Of a stretch of 64,000 bases of DNA, positions 52,640 to 61,277 are shown one piece after another. The translations under genes and the position numbers were made by a program. The stretch spans positions 558,001-622,000 of the forward strand of contig NZ_JBFREB010000001.1 in assembly GCF_052114085.1 (NCBI RefSeq). Direction: 5' to 3'. The notes below the pieces were generated by a model. That model saw nothing but the letters and a program-made list of their open reading frames with translations, made no database searches and was not told the origin of the DNA. The stretch's first letter is position 1. Each line of letters opens with the position of its first letter. The DNA is from Leifsonia sp052114085. GTDB lineage: Bacteria; Actinomycetota; Actinomycetes; Actinomycetales; Microbacteriaceae.

Positions 52640-54826
52640 GTGTCCAAGGACGTCCCCGGCCGCGAACCGGCCCGCTGGCTGCGTATTGTCGTCCCCACCG
52701 CGCTCATCCTGATCTGGCTGGTGCTCGCCGGCATCGGTGGCCCGACCTTCGGCAAGCTCTCCGCGGTCTCCAGCAACGACCAGGCGGCGTTCCTGCCGGC
52801 CAGCGCCGAGTCGACCGAAGTGCAGGAATGGCAGAAGCGCTTCACCGACTCCGGCTCGATCCCGGCCATCGTCGTCGTCGAGGCGGAGGAGGTCATCCCC
52901 AAGAGCGAACTCGGGACGACGTACGCCGACCTGGGCACGAAGCTCGGACAGGTGGACGGCGTGCAGGCGCCGGCGGAGGGTGAGACCACGAGCGTGGCCG
53001 GCCCGATCCCGTCGGAGGACGGCCGAGCCGTCGAGTACATCGTGCCGGTGTCCAACACCGACGAGGTCAAGACGGTGGTCGCCGACCTTCGAACCGTGGC
53101 CGATGAAGCGGTCCCTGACGGCGCACAGGCCTGGGTGACCGGCCCGGCGGGACTCACCGCCGACTTGGTGAACGCCTTCGGCGGCATCGACGGGGTCCTC
53201 CTGCTGGTAGCGGTTGCCGCCGTCTTCGTCATCCTCCTGCTCGTCTACCGTGCCCTGCTCCTGCCGTTCCTGGTGCTGTTCACGTCGATCTTCGCGCTCT
53301 GCGCGGCGATCCTGCTCGTTTACCTCTTCGCGCTCTGGGGGTGGATCAAGCTGTCCGGGCAGAGCCAGGGCATCCTGTCGATCCTCGTGATCGGCGCCGC
53401 GACGGACTACTCGTTGCTGCTCGTCTCCCGCTACCGGGAGGCGCTCGAGCACGAGCCGTCGCGCTGGGTCGCGATCCTGCGCGCCTGGAAGGCGTCGTTC
53501 GAGCCCATCGTCGCGTCGGGGGCGACCGTCATCCTGGCGCTCCTGTGCCTGCTGTTCTCCGACCTCAACTCGAACAAGAGCCTCGGGCCGATCGCCGCGA
53601 TCGGGATCGTGTTCTCCCTGTTCTCGGCGCTCACGCTGCTGCCCGCACTGCTCGCGGTCTTCGGCCGGGCGGCCTTCTGGCCGTTCCGGCCGGTCGTCGG
53701 CGGGCGCCCGCACAAGCACGCCGATGGCGTCACCCTGACCGGTCTCGAGGGCGTCCATGGGCTGTGGCGGCGAGTGGGCGGCCTGATCGCGCGCCGGCCC
53801 CGGGTCACGTGGATCGTGTCCTTCGTTCTGCTCGCCGCCTGTGCCCTCGGACTCACGCAGCTCAAGGCGAACGGTGTGCAGCAGACCGATGTCATCCTCT
53901 CGCAGTCGGACGCGGTCGACGGGCAGGCGGTCGTCGCCAAGCACTTCGACGCAGGCTCCGGCTCGCCGGTGCTGATCGTCGCGCCGGAGAGCGACGGCGA
54001 CGCCGTGCTCGCGGCGACGAAGAAGGCCGACGGCATCGCGTCCGCCGCGTTCTACACCGGGGGAGGCCGTCCCCAACCCGGCGCGACGGCAGACCCGGTC
54101 GTGAAGGACGGTCACGTCCTCATCCAGGCGACGCTGGCGTCGGAACCGGACTCGGCCGAGGCCGAGGCGGTGGTGAAGGACCTGCGTGCCTCGCTGTCCA
54201 CGGACGGCTCTGTGCTCGTCGGCGGCGTGACCGCCATCGCGCTGGACACCAACGAGACGGCGCAGAGTGACCTCGCCAAGATCATCCCCATCGTCCTGGC
54301 GGTGATCCTCGTGATCCTGATGCTGCTGCTGCGGTCGATCCTGGCGCCGGTGCTCCTGATCGGCAGCGTCGTGCTGTCGTACGCGGCCGCGCTGGGCGTC
54401 TCCGCCCTGGTCTTCAACCACGTGTTCGGCTTCCCTGGCGCGGATGCGGCCGTGCCGCTGTTCGGATTCGTGTTCCTCGTCGCCCTCGGGGTGGATTACA
54501 ACATCTTCCTGATGACACGGGTTCGGGAAGAGTCCGTGCGGCTGGGGACGCGCCCCGGCATCCTCCGCGGTCTCGGGCTCACCGGCAGCGTCATCACCTC
54601 CGCCGGTGTAGTGCTGGCGGCGACGTTCGCGGCGCTCGCCGTCATCCCGATCCTGTTCCTCGTGCAGATCGCGTTCATCGTCGCGTTCGGCGTGCTTCTG
54701 GACACGGTCATCGTGCGTTCGCTGCTCGTCCCGGCCGCGTCCTACGACATCGGGCGCGCGATCTGGTGGCCGTCGAAGCTCTGGCGCGACACGACGAACG
54801 TCGAACGCGCGGAGGTCGACTCCTGA
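52640..54826 (+). CDS. MMPL/RND family transporter
   Basis: The 728-residue membrane protein has the MMPL pattern of two repeats, each with one span, a large extracytoplasmic loop and five spans, twelve in all. Family marks include LLVYRALLLPFLVLFTSIFA, GAATDYSLLLVSRYREAL and, in the second half, VALGVDYNIFLMTRVREE, where the Asp-Tyr pairs carry protons. Such proteins export lipids, siderophores or drugs. GTG 52640 follows AGGAGG by six bases. Operator and promoter upstream suggest repression lifted by a ligand. The substrate is unknown. Confidence 0.92.
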   Translation: MSKDVPGREPARWLRIVVPTALILIWLVLAGIGGPTFGKLSAVSSNDQAAFLPASAESTEVQEWQKRFTDSGSIPAIVVVEAEEVIPKSELGTTYADLGTKLGQVDGVQAPAEGETTSVAGPIPSEDGRAVEYIVPVSNTDEVKTVVADLRTVADEAVPDGAQAWVTGPAGLTADLVNAFGGIDGVLLLVAVAAVFVILLLVYRALLLPFLVLFTSIFALCAAILLVYLFALWGWIKLSGQSQGILSILVIGAATDYSLLLVSRYREALEHEPSRWVAILRAWKASFEPIVASGATVILALLCLLFSDLNSNKSLGPIAAIGIVFSLFSALTLLPALLAVFGRAAFWPFRPVVGGRPHKHADGVTLTGLEGVHGLWRRVGGLIARRPRVTWIVSFVLLAACALGLTQLKANGVQQTDVILSQSDAVDGQAVVAKHFDAGSGSPVLIVAPESDGDAVLAATKKADGIASAAFYTGGGRPQPGATADPVVKDGHVLIQATLASEPDSAEAEAVVKDLRASLSTDGSVLVGGVTAIALDTNETAQSDLAKIIPIVLAVILVILMLLLRSILAPVLLIGSVVLSYAAALGVSALVFNHVFGFPGADAAVPLFGFVFLVALGVDYNIFLMTRVREESVRLGTRPGILRGLGLTGSVITSAGVVLAATFAALAVIPILFLVQIAFIVAFGVLLDTVIVRSLLVPAASYDIGRAIWWPSKLWRDTTNVERAEVDS

Positions 54827-54869
54827 CGCCCGGCTTGCCCGCGGCTTCCGCGTGGGCGAGAGTGACGTC

Positions 54870-55586
54870 ATGACGCGTCTCCACGTCGAACGGCATCCCG
54901 GTGCGGACCCCGTGCTGCTCGTACACGGGTTCGCGTCGACGGGCGCCCTCACCTGGGAGGCGACGGGATGGGTCGCCGCGCTCGCCGAGGTGGGTCGCGG
55001 GGCGATCGTCCCCGACCTCCGCGGCCACGGCGGGAGCGACTCCCCGCACGATGCGGACGCGTACTCGCCCGACCTCCTCGCCGCCGACCTCGTGGCCGTT
55101 CTCGATGAGGAGGACGTCGACCGGGTGGATGTTATCGGCTACTCGATGGGCAGCTGGGTGTCGCTCGCGCTCGTCGGGCTCGTCCCGCAGCGGGTGCGGC
55201 GGTTGGTCGTCGGCGGGGTCGGCACAGTTGAGCAGTTCGGGTATTGGGGAGTGTCCGCCGTGCAGGCGGCGCTGCGGGACGACGCGACCGCTCTGGATCC
55301 GGCGAGTCCGCTGGGGCCGTTGCTCGCGTCCCTGCGCCAGGCGCCCGGGGTCGACCGCGAAGCGCTAGCGGCCTGCGCGGAAGGGATGGCTGCGCATCCG
55401 CTGCCGCTGACCAGCGTGGTGCCCACGATGCTGGTCGTCGGGGAGGTGGACCCCGTCACCGAGGGCGCCGAGGAGGCGGCCCGGCTGCTGAACGCCGAGT
55501 TGATCGTGATTCCGAAGCGCAATCACGTCACGACGCTGAGCGCGCGGGCGTTCAAACAGGCGGCACTGCCGTTCCTGGCGAGCTGA
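54870..55586 (+). CDS. Alpha/beta hydrolase
   Basis: The 238-residue protein has the hydrolase fold with VLLVHGFAS (oxyanion loop), PDLRGHGGSD, nucleophile Ser in GYSMGSW, an acidic residue in VGEVDPVTEGA and His in RNHVTTL. These are features of small esterases and lactonases, but the substrate cannot be told. ATG 54870 has GAGAG upstream; GTG 54852 is possible but has no binding site. It precedes the Lrp-ALDH-thiolase-SDR run by 126 bases and may share its pathway. Confidence 0.82.
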   Translation: MTRLHVERHPGADPVLLVHGFASTGALTWEATGWVAALAEVGRGAIVPDLRGHGGSDSPHDADAYSPDLLAADLVAVLDEEDVDRVDVIGYSMGSWVSLALVGLVPQRVRRLVVGGVGTVEQFGYWGVSAVQAALRDDATALDPASPLGPLLASLRQAPGVDREALAACAEGMAAHPLPLTSVVPTMLVVGEVDPVTEGAEEAARLLNAELIVIPKRNHVTTLSARAFKQAALPFLAS

Positions 55587-55712
55587 GCAGTCGGGCCGCC
55601 GCCTCGGGCCGCCGCCTCGGGCAGGCTGCCCGCCTCTTCCTGAGAGCTTCGATCACCGTGCCGCAGGCGCGTACCCTGCGTCGTACGATGTGCGAGGACC
55701 GAAGGAGGCCGC

Positions 55713-56222
55713 ATGATCGACAAGCTCGACGCCGAGCTGATCGCGCTGCTGGCCGCGGAGCCGCGGCTGGGCGTGTTCGAGGCGTCGCGGCGCCTCGGCG
55801 TCGCGCGGGGGACCGTACAGGCGCGGCTCGACCGGTTGCAGCGGTCGGGCGTGGTGCGCGACTTCGCGCCGACGGTGGACACGGCCCGGCTCGGCTACCC
55901 GGTGACCGCATTCGTGACCGTTGAGCTCGCGCGTGAGGATGGCCGCGGCGATGGTGCGGTCGCCGAGCACCTGAGGGCCATCCCGGAGGTGCTCGAGGTG
56001 CACACCATCACTGGAGCGGGGGACCTGATGGTTCGTGCCGTGGCTCGCACCAACACCGACCTGCAACGGGTGATCGACCGCATCGACGGCGACCGGGCGG
56101 TGGGCCGCACGTCGACGGTCATCGCTCTCACCACCGTGATCGACCATCGAACCGTGCCGCTCGTTCAGGCGGCTGTGAGTCCTGACAGCGACAGCGCGAC
56201 GACCGAGGAGGAACACAAGTGA
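55713..56222 (+). CDS. Lrp/AsnC family transcriptional regulator
   Basis: The 169-residue regulator has an N-terminal helix-turn-helix, DAELIALLAAEPRLGVFEAS and onwards (residues 5-45), and a C-terminal ligand-binding RAM domain with VTVELAREDGR and VLEVHTITGAGDLMVRAVART, which normally senses an amino acid. TACGAT at 55683-55688 may be the -10 box and GAAGGAGG precedes ATG 55713. Its stop overlaps the ALDH start (TGATG), so it likely controls the following catabolic genes. Confidence 0.9.
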   Translation: MIDKLDAELIALLAAEPRLGVFEASRRLGVARGTVQARLDRLQRSGVVRDFAPTVDTARLGYPVTAFVTVELAREDGRGDGAVAEHLRAIPEVLEVHTITGAGDLMVRAVARTNTDLQRVIDRIDGDRAVGRTSTVIALTTVIDHRTVPLVQAAVSPDSDSATTEEEHK

Positions 56223-57685
56223 TGGATGAGAAGGCTCTGCTGGAGCGTGTGCCCGACGGGCTCTACATCGGTGGGGAGTGGACGACAGGCGCGGCCGGCA
56301 CCTTCGCCGTGTTCGACCCGGCGACCGGGGACCGCATCAAGGAGATCGCGGACGCCTCACCCGAGGACGGCATCCGGGCGCTGGATGCAGCGGTCGCCGC
56401 CGCCGACGACTGGGCCGCGACCCCGGCCCGCGTGCGCGGCGAGATCCTGCGGCGAGCGTTCGACCTCCTGCAGGAGCGGCGCGACGAGTTCGCGCTGCTG
56501 ATGACGCTCGAGATGGGGAAGCCGCTCGCCGAGGCCGGCGGCGAGGTGACGTACGGCGGCGAGTTCCTGCGCTGGTTCTCCGAAGAGGCCGTTCGCATCT
56601 CCGGACGCTACGGCGCCAACCCGGAAGGCAACGGGCGGATGATCGTCTCGCAGCATCCCGTTGGCCCCTGCTTCCTCATCACGCCGTGGAACTTCCCCCT
56701 CGCGATGGCCACCCGGAAGATCGCTCCGGCACTCGCGGCAGGCTGCACGGTCGTCATCAAACCGGCCGAGCTGACACCCCTGACGACGCTGTACTTCGCG
56801 AAACTTCTCGAGGACGCGGGGCTCCCGGGCGGCGTGCTCAACGTGATCACGACGACGACCTCCGGGAAGGTGTCGGCGCCGATCATCGCCGACGCACGCC
56901 TCCGCAAGCTCTCCTTCACGGGCTCGACCGAGGTCGGTCGCAAGCTGCTGCAGCAGGCGTCGAAGAACGTCCTGCGCACCTCGATGGAACTCGGCGGCAA
57001 CGCACCTTTCGTCATCTTCGACGATGCCGACCTCGATAAGGCGGTCGACGGGGCCATGCTGGCCAAGTTCCGCAACATCGGCGAGGCCTGCACTGCGGCA
57101 AACCGGTTCATCGTGCACGAGGCCGTCGCCGACGAGTTCGCCCGACGCGTCACAGAGCGCGTAAACGGGCTGAAGGTCGGCCGAGGCACCGAGGACGGCG
57201 TCACCATCGGTCCGCTCATCAACGAGGGAGCGATAGAGAAGGCGTCCGAGCTGCTCCAGGATGCGGTCACGCGGGGGGCTGCTGTCCTCACCGGAGGCGG
57301 GCGTGTGGACGGCACGGGGACGTTCTTCGAGCCGACCGTCGTGACGGATGTGCGACCGGGGAGCGAGATCCTCCGTCAGGAGATCTTCGGGCCTGTGCTG
57401 TCGATCATCCGGTTCTCCGACGAGGACGAGGCGGTGCGCCTGGCGAACGACACGGAGTACGGCTTGGTGTCGTACGTCTTCACCAAGGATCTGGCACGCG
57501 GTCAGCGGATGATCGAGCGGCTCGAGACCGGGATGATGGGCCTCAACGTCGGTGTCGTCTCCAACGCCGCGGCGCCGTTCGGCGGCGTCAAGCAGTCTGG
57601 GCTGGGTCGCGAAGGCGGCTTCGAGGGCATCCACGAGTACCTCAACACCAAGTACACCCTGACGCCGAACCCGTTCGGGGCCTGA
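56222..57685 (+). CDS. NAD(P)-dependent aldehyde dehydrogenase (succinate-semialdehyde type)
   Basis: The 487-residue enzyme oxidises an aldehyde to an acid. The catalytic Cys290 stands in GEACTAANR, and Glu256 in MELGGNAPF. The cofactor stretch ITPWNFPLAMATRKIAPAL and the C-terminal FGGVKQSGLGREGG are standard. Overall it is closest to the GabD group (succinate semialdehyde dehydrogenase), though other short-chain semialdehydes fit. ATG 56222 overlaps the Lrp stop; GTG 56219 is an alternative. The thiolase starts one base after its stop. Confidence 0.88.
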   Translation: MDEKALLERVPDGLYIGGEWTTGAAGTFAVFDPATGDRIKEIADASPEDGIRALDAAVAAADDWAATPARVRGEILRRAFDLLQERRDEFALLMTLEMGKPLAEAGGEVTYGGEFLRWFSEEAVRISGRYGANPEGNGRMIVSQHPVGPCFLITPWNFPLAMATRKIAPALAAGCTVVIKPAELTPLTTLYFAKLLEDAGLPGGVLNVITTTTSGKVSAPIIADARLRKLSFTGSTEVGRKLLQQASKNVLRTSMELGGNAPFVIFDDADLDKAVDGAMLAKFRNIGEACTAANRFIVHEAVADEFARRVTERVNGLKVGRGTEDGVTIGPLINEGAIEKASELLQDAVTRGAAVLTGGGRVDGTGTFFEPTVVTDVRPGSEILRQEIFGPVLSIIRFSDEDEAVRLANDTEYGLVSYVFTKDLARGQRMIERLETGMMGLNVGVVSNAAAPFGGVKQSGLGREGGFEGIHEYLNTKYTLTPNPFGA

Positions 57686-57686
57686 C

Positions 57687-58877
57687 GTGGCTCGCACCGA
57701 AGCGGTCATCGTCGACGTAGTGCGGACGCCGTCCGGGCGTGGCAAGCCCGATGGCGAGCTCTCCGACATCCACCCGGCCGACCTGCTCGCCGGCGTCCTG
57801 CTCGAACTGGTCGGGCGTACCGGGATCGATCCGGCGGTCGTCGACGACGTGATCGGTGGATGCGTCACGCAGTCGGGTGAGCAGGCGGGCAACATCATCC
57901 GCACGGCAGTGCTCAGTGCGGGGTTCCCCGAGAGCGTCCCGGCCGTCACCATCGACCGGCAGTGCGGCTCCAGCCAGCAGGCGGCGGCGTTCGCGGCACA
58001 AGGCGTGATCGCGGGGGCGTACGACGTCGTCATCGCGTGCGGGGTGGAGTCGATGAGCCGCGTCCCGATGGGCTCCAACGCGCAGGGCGCGGAGCTCGGC
58101 GGGGCCCTGCTGAAAAGTCGGTATCCGCTGGGACTCGTGAATCAGGGCGTCGCTGCCGAGTTGATCGCCGACCGCTGGGGTTTCAGCCGTGCCCAGCTCG
58201 ACGACTACGCCGCCGAATCGCATGGCCGCGCAGCATGGGCCGCGGCCAGCGGCGCGTTCGAGGGTGAGCTGGTGGCCGTCCCGACGCCCGACTCGGGCAG
58301 CGTCATCGCGGACGAGACCATCCGGGCGGGGACGACCGCCGAGAAGTTGGCGCAGTTGCAGCCGGTGTTCCGCAGCGAGCGTCTGGCCGAGCGCTTCCCG
58401 CAGGTGGAGTGGCGGATCACCGCGGGAAACTCCTCCCCGCTGACCGATGGCGCCTCCGCAGCACTCATCATGAGCGCGGAGGCGGCCGCACGGCTGGGGC
58501 TGCGTCCGCGAGCCCGGTTCCACTCGTTCGCGGTCGCCGGAAGCGACCCGCTGCTCATGCTGACCGGGATTCTGCCGGCCACCCGCAAGCTGCTCGACCG
58601 CAGCGGCGTCGGGCTGGACGAGATCGACGCCTACGAGGTGAACGAAGCGTTCGCACCGGTCCCGCTGCTGTGGAAGCAGGAGTTCGGCGCCGACCCCTCG
58701 AAGCTGAACCCCCGGGGAGGCGCGATCGCGCTCGGGCACGCGCTCGGTTCGTCCGGCACCCGCTTGCTGGCCACGCTGCTCAATGAGGTGGAGGCGCGCG
58801 GCGGCCGGTACGGGCTGCAGACGATGTGCGAGGGTGGGGGCACAGCGAACGCGACCCTCATCGAAGTGCTGCGCTAA
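57687..58877 (+). CDS. Acetyl-CoA acetyltransferase/3-ketoacyl-CoA thiolase
   Basis: The 396-residue thiolase condenses or cleaves acyl-CoA units. The acyl-carrying Cys93 is in DRQCGSSQQA, the His351 in LGHALGSSGTR and the second Cys381 in MCEGGG. The family also shows GGCVTQSGEQAGNIIR, as in FadA-type degradative thiolases. GTG 57687 begins one base after the ALDH stop. An SDR gene follows after 48 bases, so the run could carry out the last steps of a beta-oxidation-like pathway. Confidence 0.92.
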   Translation: MARTEAVIVDVVRTPSGRGKPDGELSDIHPADLLAGVLLELVGRTGIDPAVVDDVIGGCVTQSGEQAGNIIRTAVLSAGFPESVPAVTIDRQCGSSQQAAAFAAQGVIAGAYDVVIACGVESMSRVPMGSNAQGAELGGALLKSRYPLGLVNQGVAAELIADRWGFSRAQLDDYAAESHGRAAWAAASGAFEGELVAVPTPDSGSVIADETIRAGTTAEKLAQLQPVFRSERLAERFPQVEWRITAGNSSPLTDGASAALIMSAEAAARLGLRPRARFHSFAVAGSDPLLMLTGILPATRKLLDRSGVGLDEIDAYEVNEAFAPVPLLWKQEFGADPSKLNPRGGAIALGHALGSSGTRLLATLLNEVEARGGRYGLQTMCEGGGTANATLIEVLR

Positions 58878-58925
58878 CCGGCGCGGCGACCACATCCATT
58901 CACTCGACGACCCCCAGGGAGAACC

Positions 58926-59687
58926 ATGCAGCTCGACGGATGCTCCGCCCTTGTCACCGGCGGGGCCAGCGGCCTGGGCAACGCCACAGCTCACGCGCTC
59001 ACCGAGGCAGGCGCGCATGTCGTCATTCTCGACCTCCCGCGCTCGGAGGGGGAGAAAGCGGCGGTCGCCCTCGGCCCCACCGCGCGGTTCGTGCCGGCCG
59101 ACGTGACCGACGAGGAGCAGGTGCAAGCGGCGATCGACACCGCGTCCGGCCTCGGCCCCCTGCGCGTCGTGGTCAATTGCGCGGGCATCGCCACGGCCGA
59201 GAAGGTCATCGGGCGGGACGGCCTCATCCCGTTGGAGCACTTCGAGCGCGTGGTCCGCGTCAACTTGATCGGCACCTTCAACGTCGTCCGGCTCGCCGCC
59301 GCGGCGATCGCTCAGACCGAGCCGGTGGGCGAGGAGCGCGGCGTGATCGTCAACACGGCGTCCGTCGCCGCCTTCGACGGCCAGATCGGACAGTCCGCCT
59401 ACGCGGCGTCGAAGGGTGGCGTCGCGGCCATGACGCTGCCGTTGGCGCGGGAGTTCGCCCGCAGTCTCATCCGGGTGATGACGATCGCGCCGGGCATCTT
59501 CGAGACGCCGATGATGGCGGGGCTGCCGCAGGCGGCCCAGGATTCGCTGGCGGCGCAGGTGCCGCATCCATCTCGGCTCGGGAAGCCGGCCGAGTACGCG
59601 GCCCTCGTGCGAGCGATCGTCGAGAACCCGATGCTCAACGGGGAGACGATCCGCCTCGACGGCGCGATCCGCATGCAGCCCAAGTAG
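58926..59687 (+). CDS. SDR-family 3-hydroxyacyl-CoA dehydrogenase-like protein
   Basis: The 253-residue short-chain dehydrogenase has the NAD site TGGASGLGNATA, NCAGIA, and catalytic Ser146, Tyr159 and Lys163 (SAYAASKGG). The stretches GRDGLIPLEHFERVVRVNLI and NTASVAAFDGQIGQ are typical of the HSD17B10 type, which oxidises 3-hydroxyacyl-CoA. Placed after a thiolase, it fits the preceding step of the same pathway. ATG 58926 follows GGGAGAA. Confidence 0.88.
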   Translation: MQLDGCSALVTGGASGLGNATAHALTEAGAHVVILDLPRSEGEKAAVALGPTARFVPADVTDEEQVQAAIDTASGLGPLRVVVNCAGIATAEKVIGRDGLIPLEHFERVVRVNLIGTFNVVRLAAAAIAQTEPVGEERGVIVNTASVAAFDGQIGQSAYAASKGGVAAMTLPLAREFARSLIRVMTIAPGIFETPMMAGLPQAAQDSLAAQVPHPSRLGKPAEYAALVRAIVENPMLNGETIRLDGAIRMQPK

Positions 59688-59711
59688 CGGGAGCCGCCGC
59701 CTCCGAAGGCG

Positions 59712-61163
59712 TCAGGCTCCGGAGTGCGCCTCGAGGAAGGCGTAGACGTCGGAGTCGTCGACGCCCGGGAACGACCCCGACGGCAGCGGCGCCAGGATGT
59801 GTGCGTGCAGCCGCGCGCTCGGCCAGGCCTTGCCCGCCCAGCGTCCGGACAGTTCGGATGGCGCCCGCTTGCAGCACGACTCGTCGGGGCAGCGTGACTC
59901 CGCGCGGTCGGTCGTCTCTCGGCCGCGGAACCACTTGGCCTCGTCGAACGGCACGCCGACGCTGATCGAGAAGCCGCCTTCGGTGGTCGTGCCGGTCTGC
60001 GTGGCGCACCAGTACGTCCCCGCGGGCGTGTCGGTGTACTGGTACAGCTCGGTCGTCCGGTTGGTGTGCGTGAAGGCGCTGCGGGCACCCCACTTGCGGC
60101 AGACCACCTGGCCTTCGATCGAGCCGGTCACATCCGTGGGCAGCGGAAGCCCGTCGTTCTCGTAGCCCTTGTAGAGCGCTCCGTCGTCGCCCACCCGGAG
60201 GAAGTGCATGGTCATGTCGAGGTGACTGGTCGCGAGGTTCGTCAGCCGCAGCGCGGCCGCCTCGTGGGTGACGCCGAAAGCGTCGCGGAAGTCCTCGACC
60301 GCCAGATCCCGCTCCTTCTTGGCCTGCTGCAGGAAACCGACGGCGGCGTCCCGCGGCATCAGGCAGCAGGCGGCGAAGTAGTTGATCTCCAGCCGCTGCC
60401 GGAGGAAGTCCGCGTACGACGTGGGTCGCGTATGCCCGAGAAGCCGGTGGGCCATCGCCTGCAGTGCCATCGAGCGGAGGCCGTGCCCGCCCGGGATGGA
60501 GGCCGGCGGCAGGTAGATCCGCCCGTTCTCCAGGTCGGTGATCGACCGGGCGGATCGGGGCAGGTCGTTGACGTAGATCAGCTCGAAGCCCAGCTTCTCG
60601 GCCATCACGCTGACCTCGCGGTGCGTCAGGGCGCCGCGGGTGTGGCCGGATGCGCGCACCTGCTGCTCCGCCAGCTCCTCGATCTCGGGCATGTAGTTGT
60701 CCTGAGCGCGCATCCGCTCCCGGAGCTCGGTGTTCGCCCGCCGCGCTTCCTCCGGCGTGGCGACCGCCTCGGTCGCGCGTCGGCTGAGCTCCCGGTGCAG
60801 TCCGACCAGTGAGCGGAGGGTCTCGGTCGGCGTGCCCTTCGTCGGCTTGACCGCGGGCAGCCCGAGCGAGGCGTACAGCGTGCCGCGCTGCGCTCGAGCC
60901 AGCTCGATCTCCAGCGCTGCCCGCTCATCCGGGGGCTCGGCGGAGAGCAGGTCGGCCGGCTGGACGCCGAGCGCGGAGGCGAGGCTGCTGAGGAGCGAGA
61001 TCCGCGGCTCCCGCTTGCCGTTCTCGATCAGGGAGAGCTGGCTCGCGGCGACACCGGCCGCCGCCCCCAGATCATCGAGCGTCATGCCACGGCGCGTGCG
61101 GAAGTGACGGATGCGGTGCCCGAGCGTGGCGACATCGATGTCGCCGGCGTCCACGTTGCTCAT
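59712..61163 (-). CDS. RamB/PrpR-like transcriptional regulator
   Basis: The 483-residue regulator has an XRE helix-turn-helix (LGHRIRHFRTRRGMTLDDLG, residues about 14-70), an IrrE/ImmA-like region with MALQAMAHRLLGH near 220, and a C-terminal short-chain fatty acyl regulator domain with a cysteine set in VVCRKWG, YWCATQTG and CPDESCCKR. This is the RamB/PrpR layout that controls acetate or propionate genes in corynebacteria and mycobacteria. PrpR of mycobacteria is reported to bind an iron-sulfur cluster, so the cysteines may do so here. It is divergent from pckG. ATG 61163 is six bases after TATCGT. Confidence 0.88.
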   Translation of the reverse strand: MSNVDAGDIDVATLGHRIRHFRTRRGMTLDDLGAAAGVAASQLSLIENGKREPRISLLSSLASALGVQPADLLSAEPPDERAALEIELARAQRGTLYASLGLPAVKPTKGTPTETLRSLVGLHRELSRRATEAVATPEEARRANTELRERMRAQDNYMPEIEELAEQQVRASGHTRGALTHREVSVMAEKLGFELIYVNDLPRSARSITDLENGRIYLPPASIPGGHGLRSMALQAMAHRLLGHTRPTSYADFLRQRLEINYFAACCLMPRDAAVGFLQQAKKERDLAVEDFRDAFGVTHEAAALRLTNLATSHLDMTMHFLRVGDDGALYKGYENDGLPLPTDVTGSIEGQVVCRKWGARSAFTHTNRTTELYQYTDTPAGTYWCATQTGTTTEGGFSISVGVPFDEAKWFRGRETTDRAESRCPDESCCKRAPSELSGRWAGKAWPSARLHAHILAPLPSGSFPGVDDSDVYAFLEAHSGA

Positions 61164-61169
61164 GCCTTC

Positions 61170-61188
61170 ACGATAGCGAAAGATTCGC
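61170..61188. promoter_or_regulatory. Promoter -10 box and inverted repeat between the RamB-like gene and pckG
   Basis: On the minus strand TATCGT (61170-61175) is followed by six bases and then the RamB-like ATG. GCGAA-AGA-TTCGC (61176-61188) abuts this -10 box and resembles the GC-rich half-sites of RamB-type operators. It could mediate autoregulation and control of pckG. Confidence 0.45.
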
Positions 61189-61277
61189 GATTCTTACGGA
61201 GAAATTGTGGGGCCCACGCCGCGGAACATCCCGGATGCTGGATGCATCACCACTTCTTTCGACGAAAAGGACTCCCC

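Noticed and set aside
52628..54952. 774-codon open frame antisense to the MMPL gene
   Set aside because: The translation is Arg/Asp/Gly-rich with no domains; the plus-strand gene has promoter, ribosome site and clear membrane spans.
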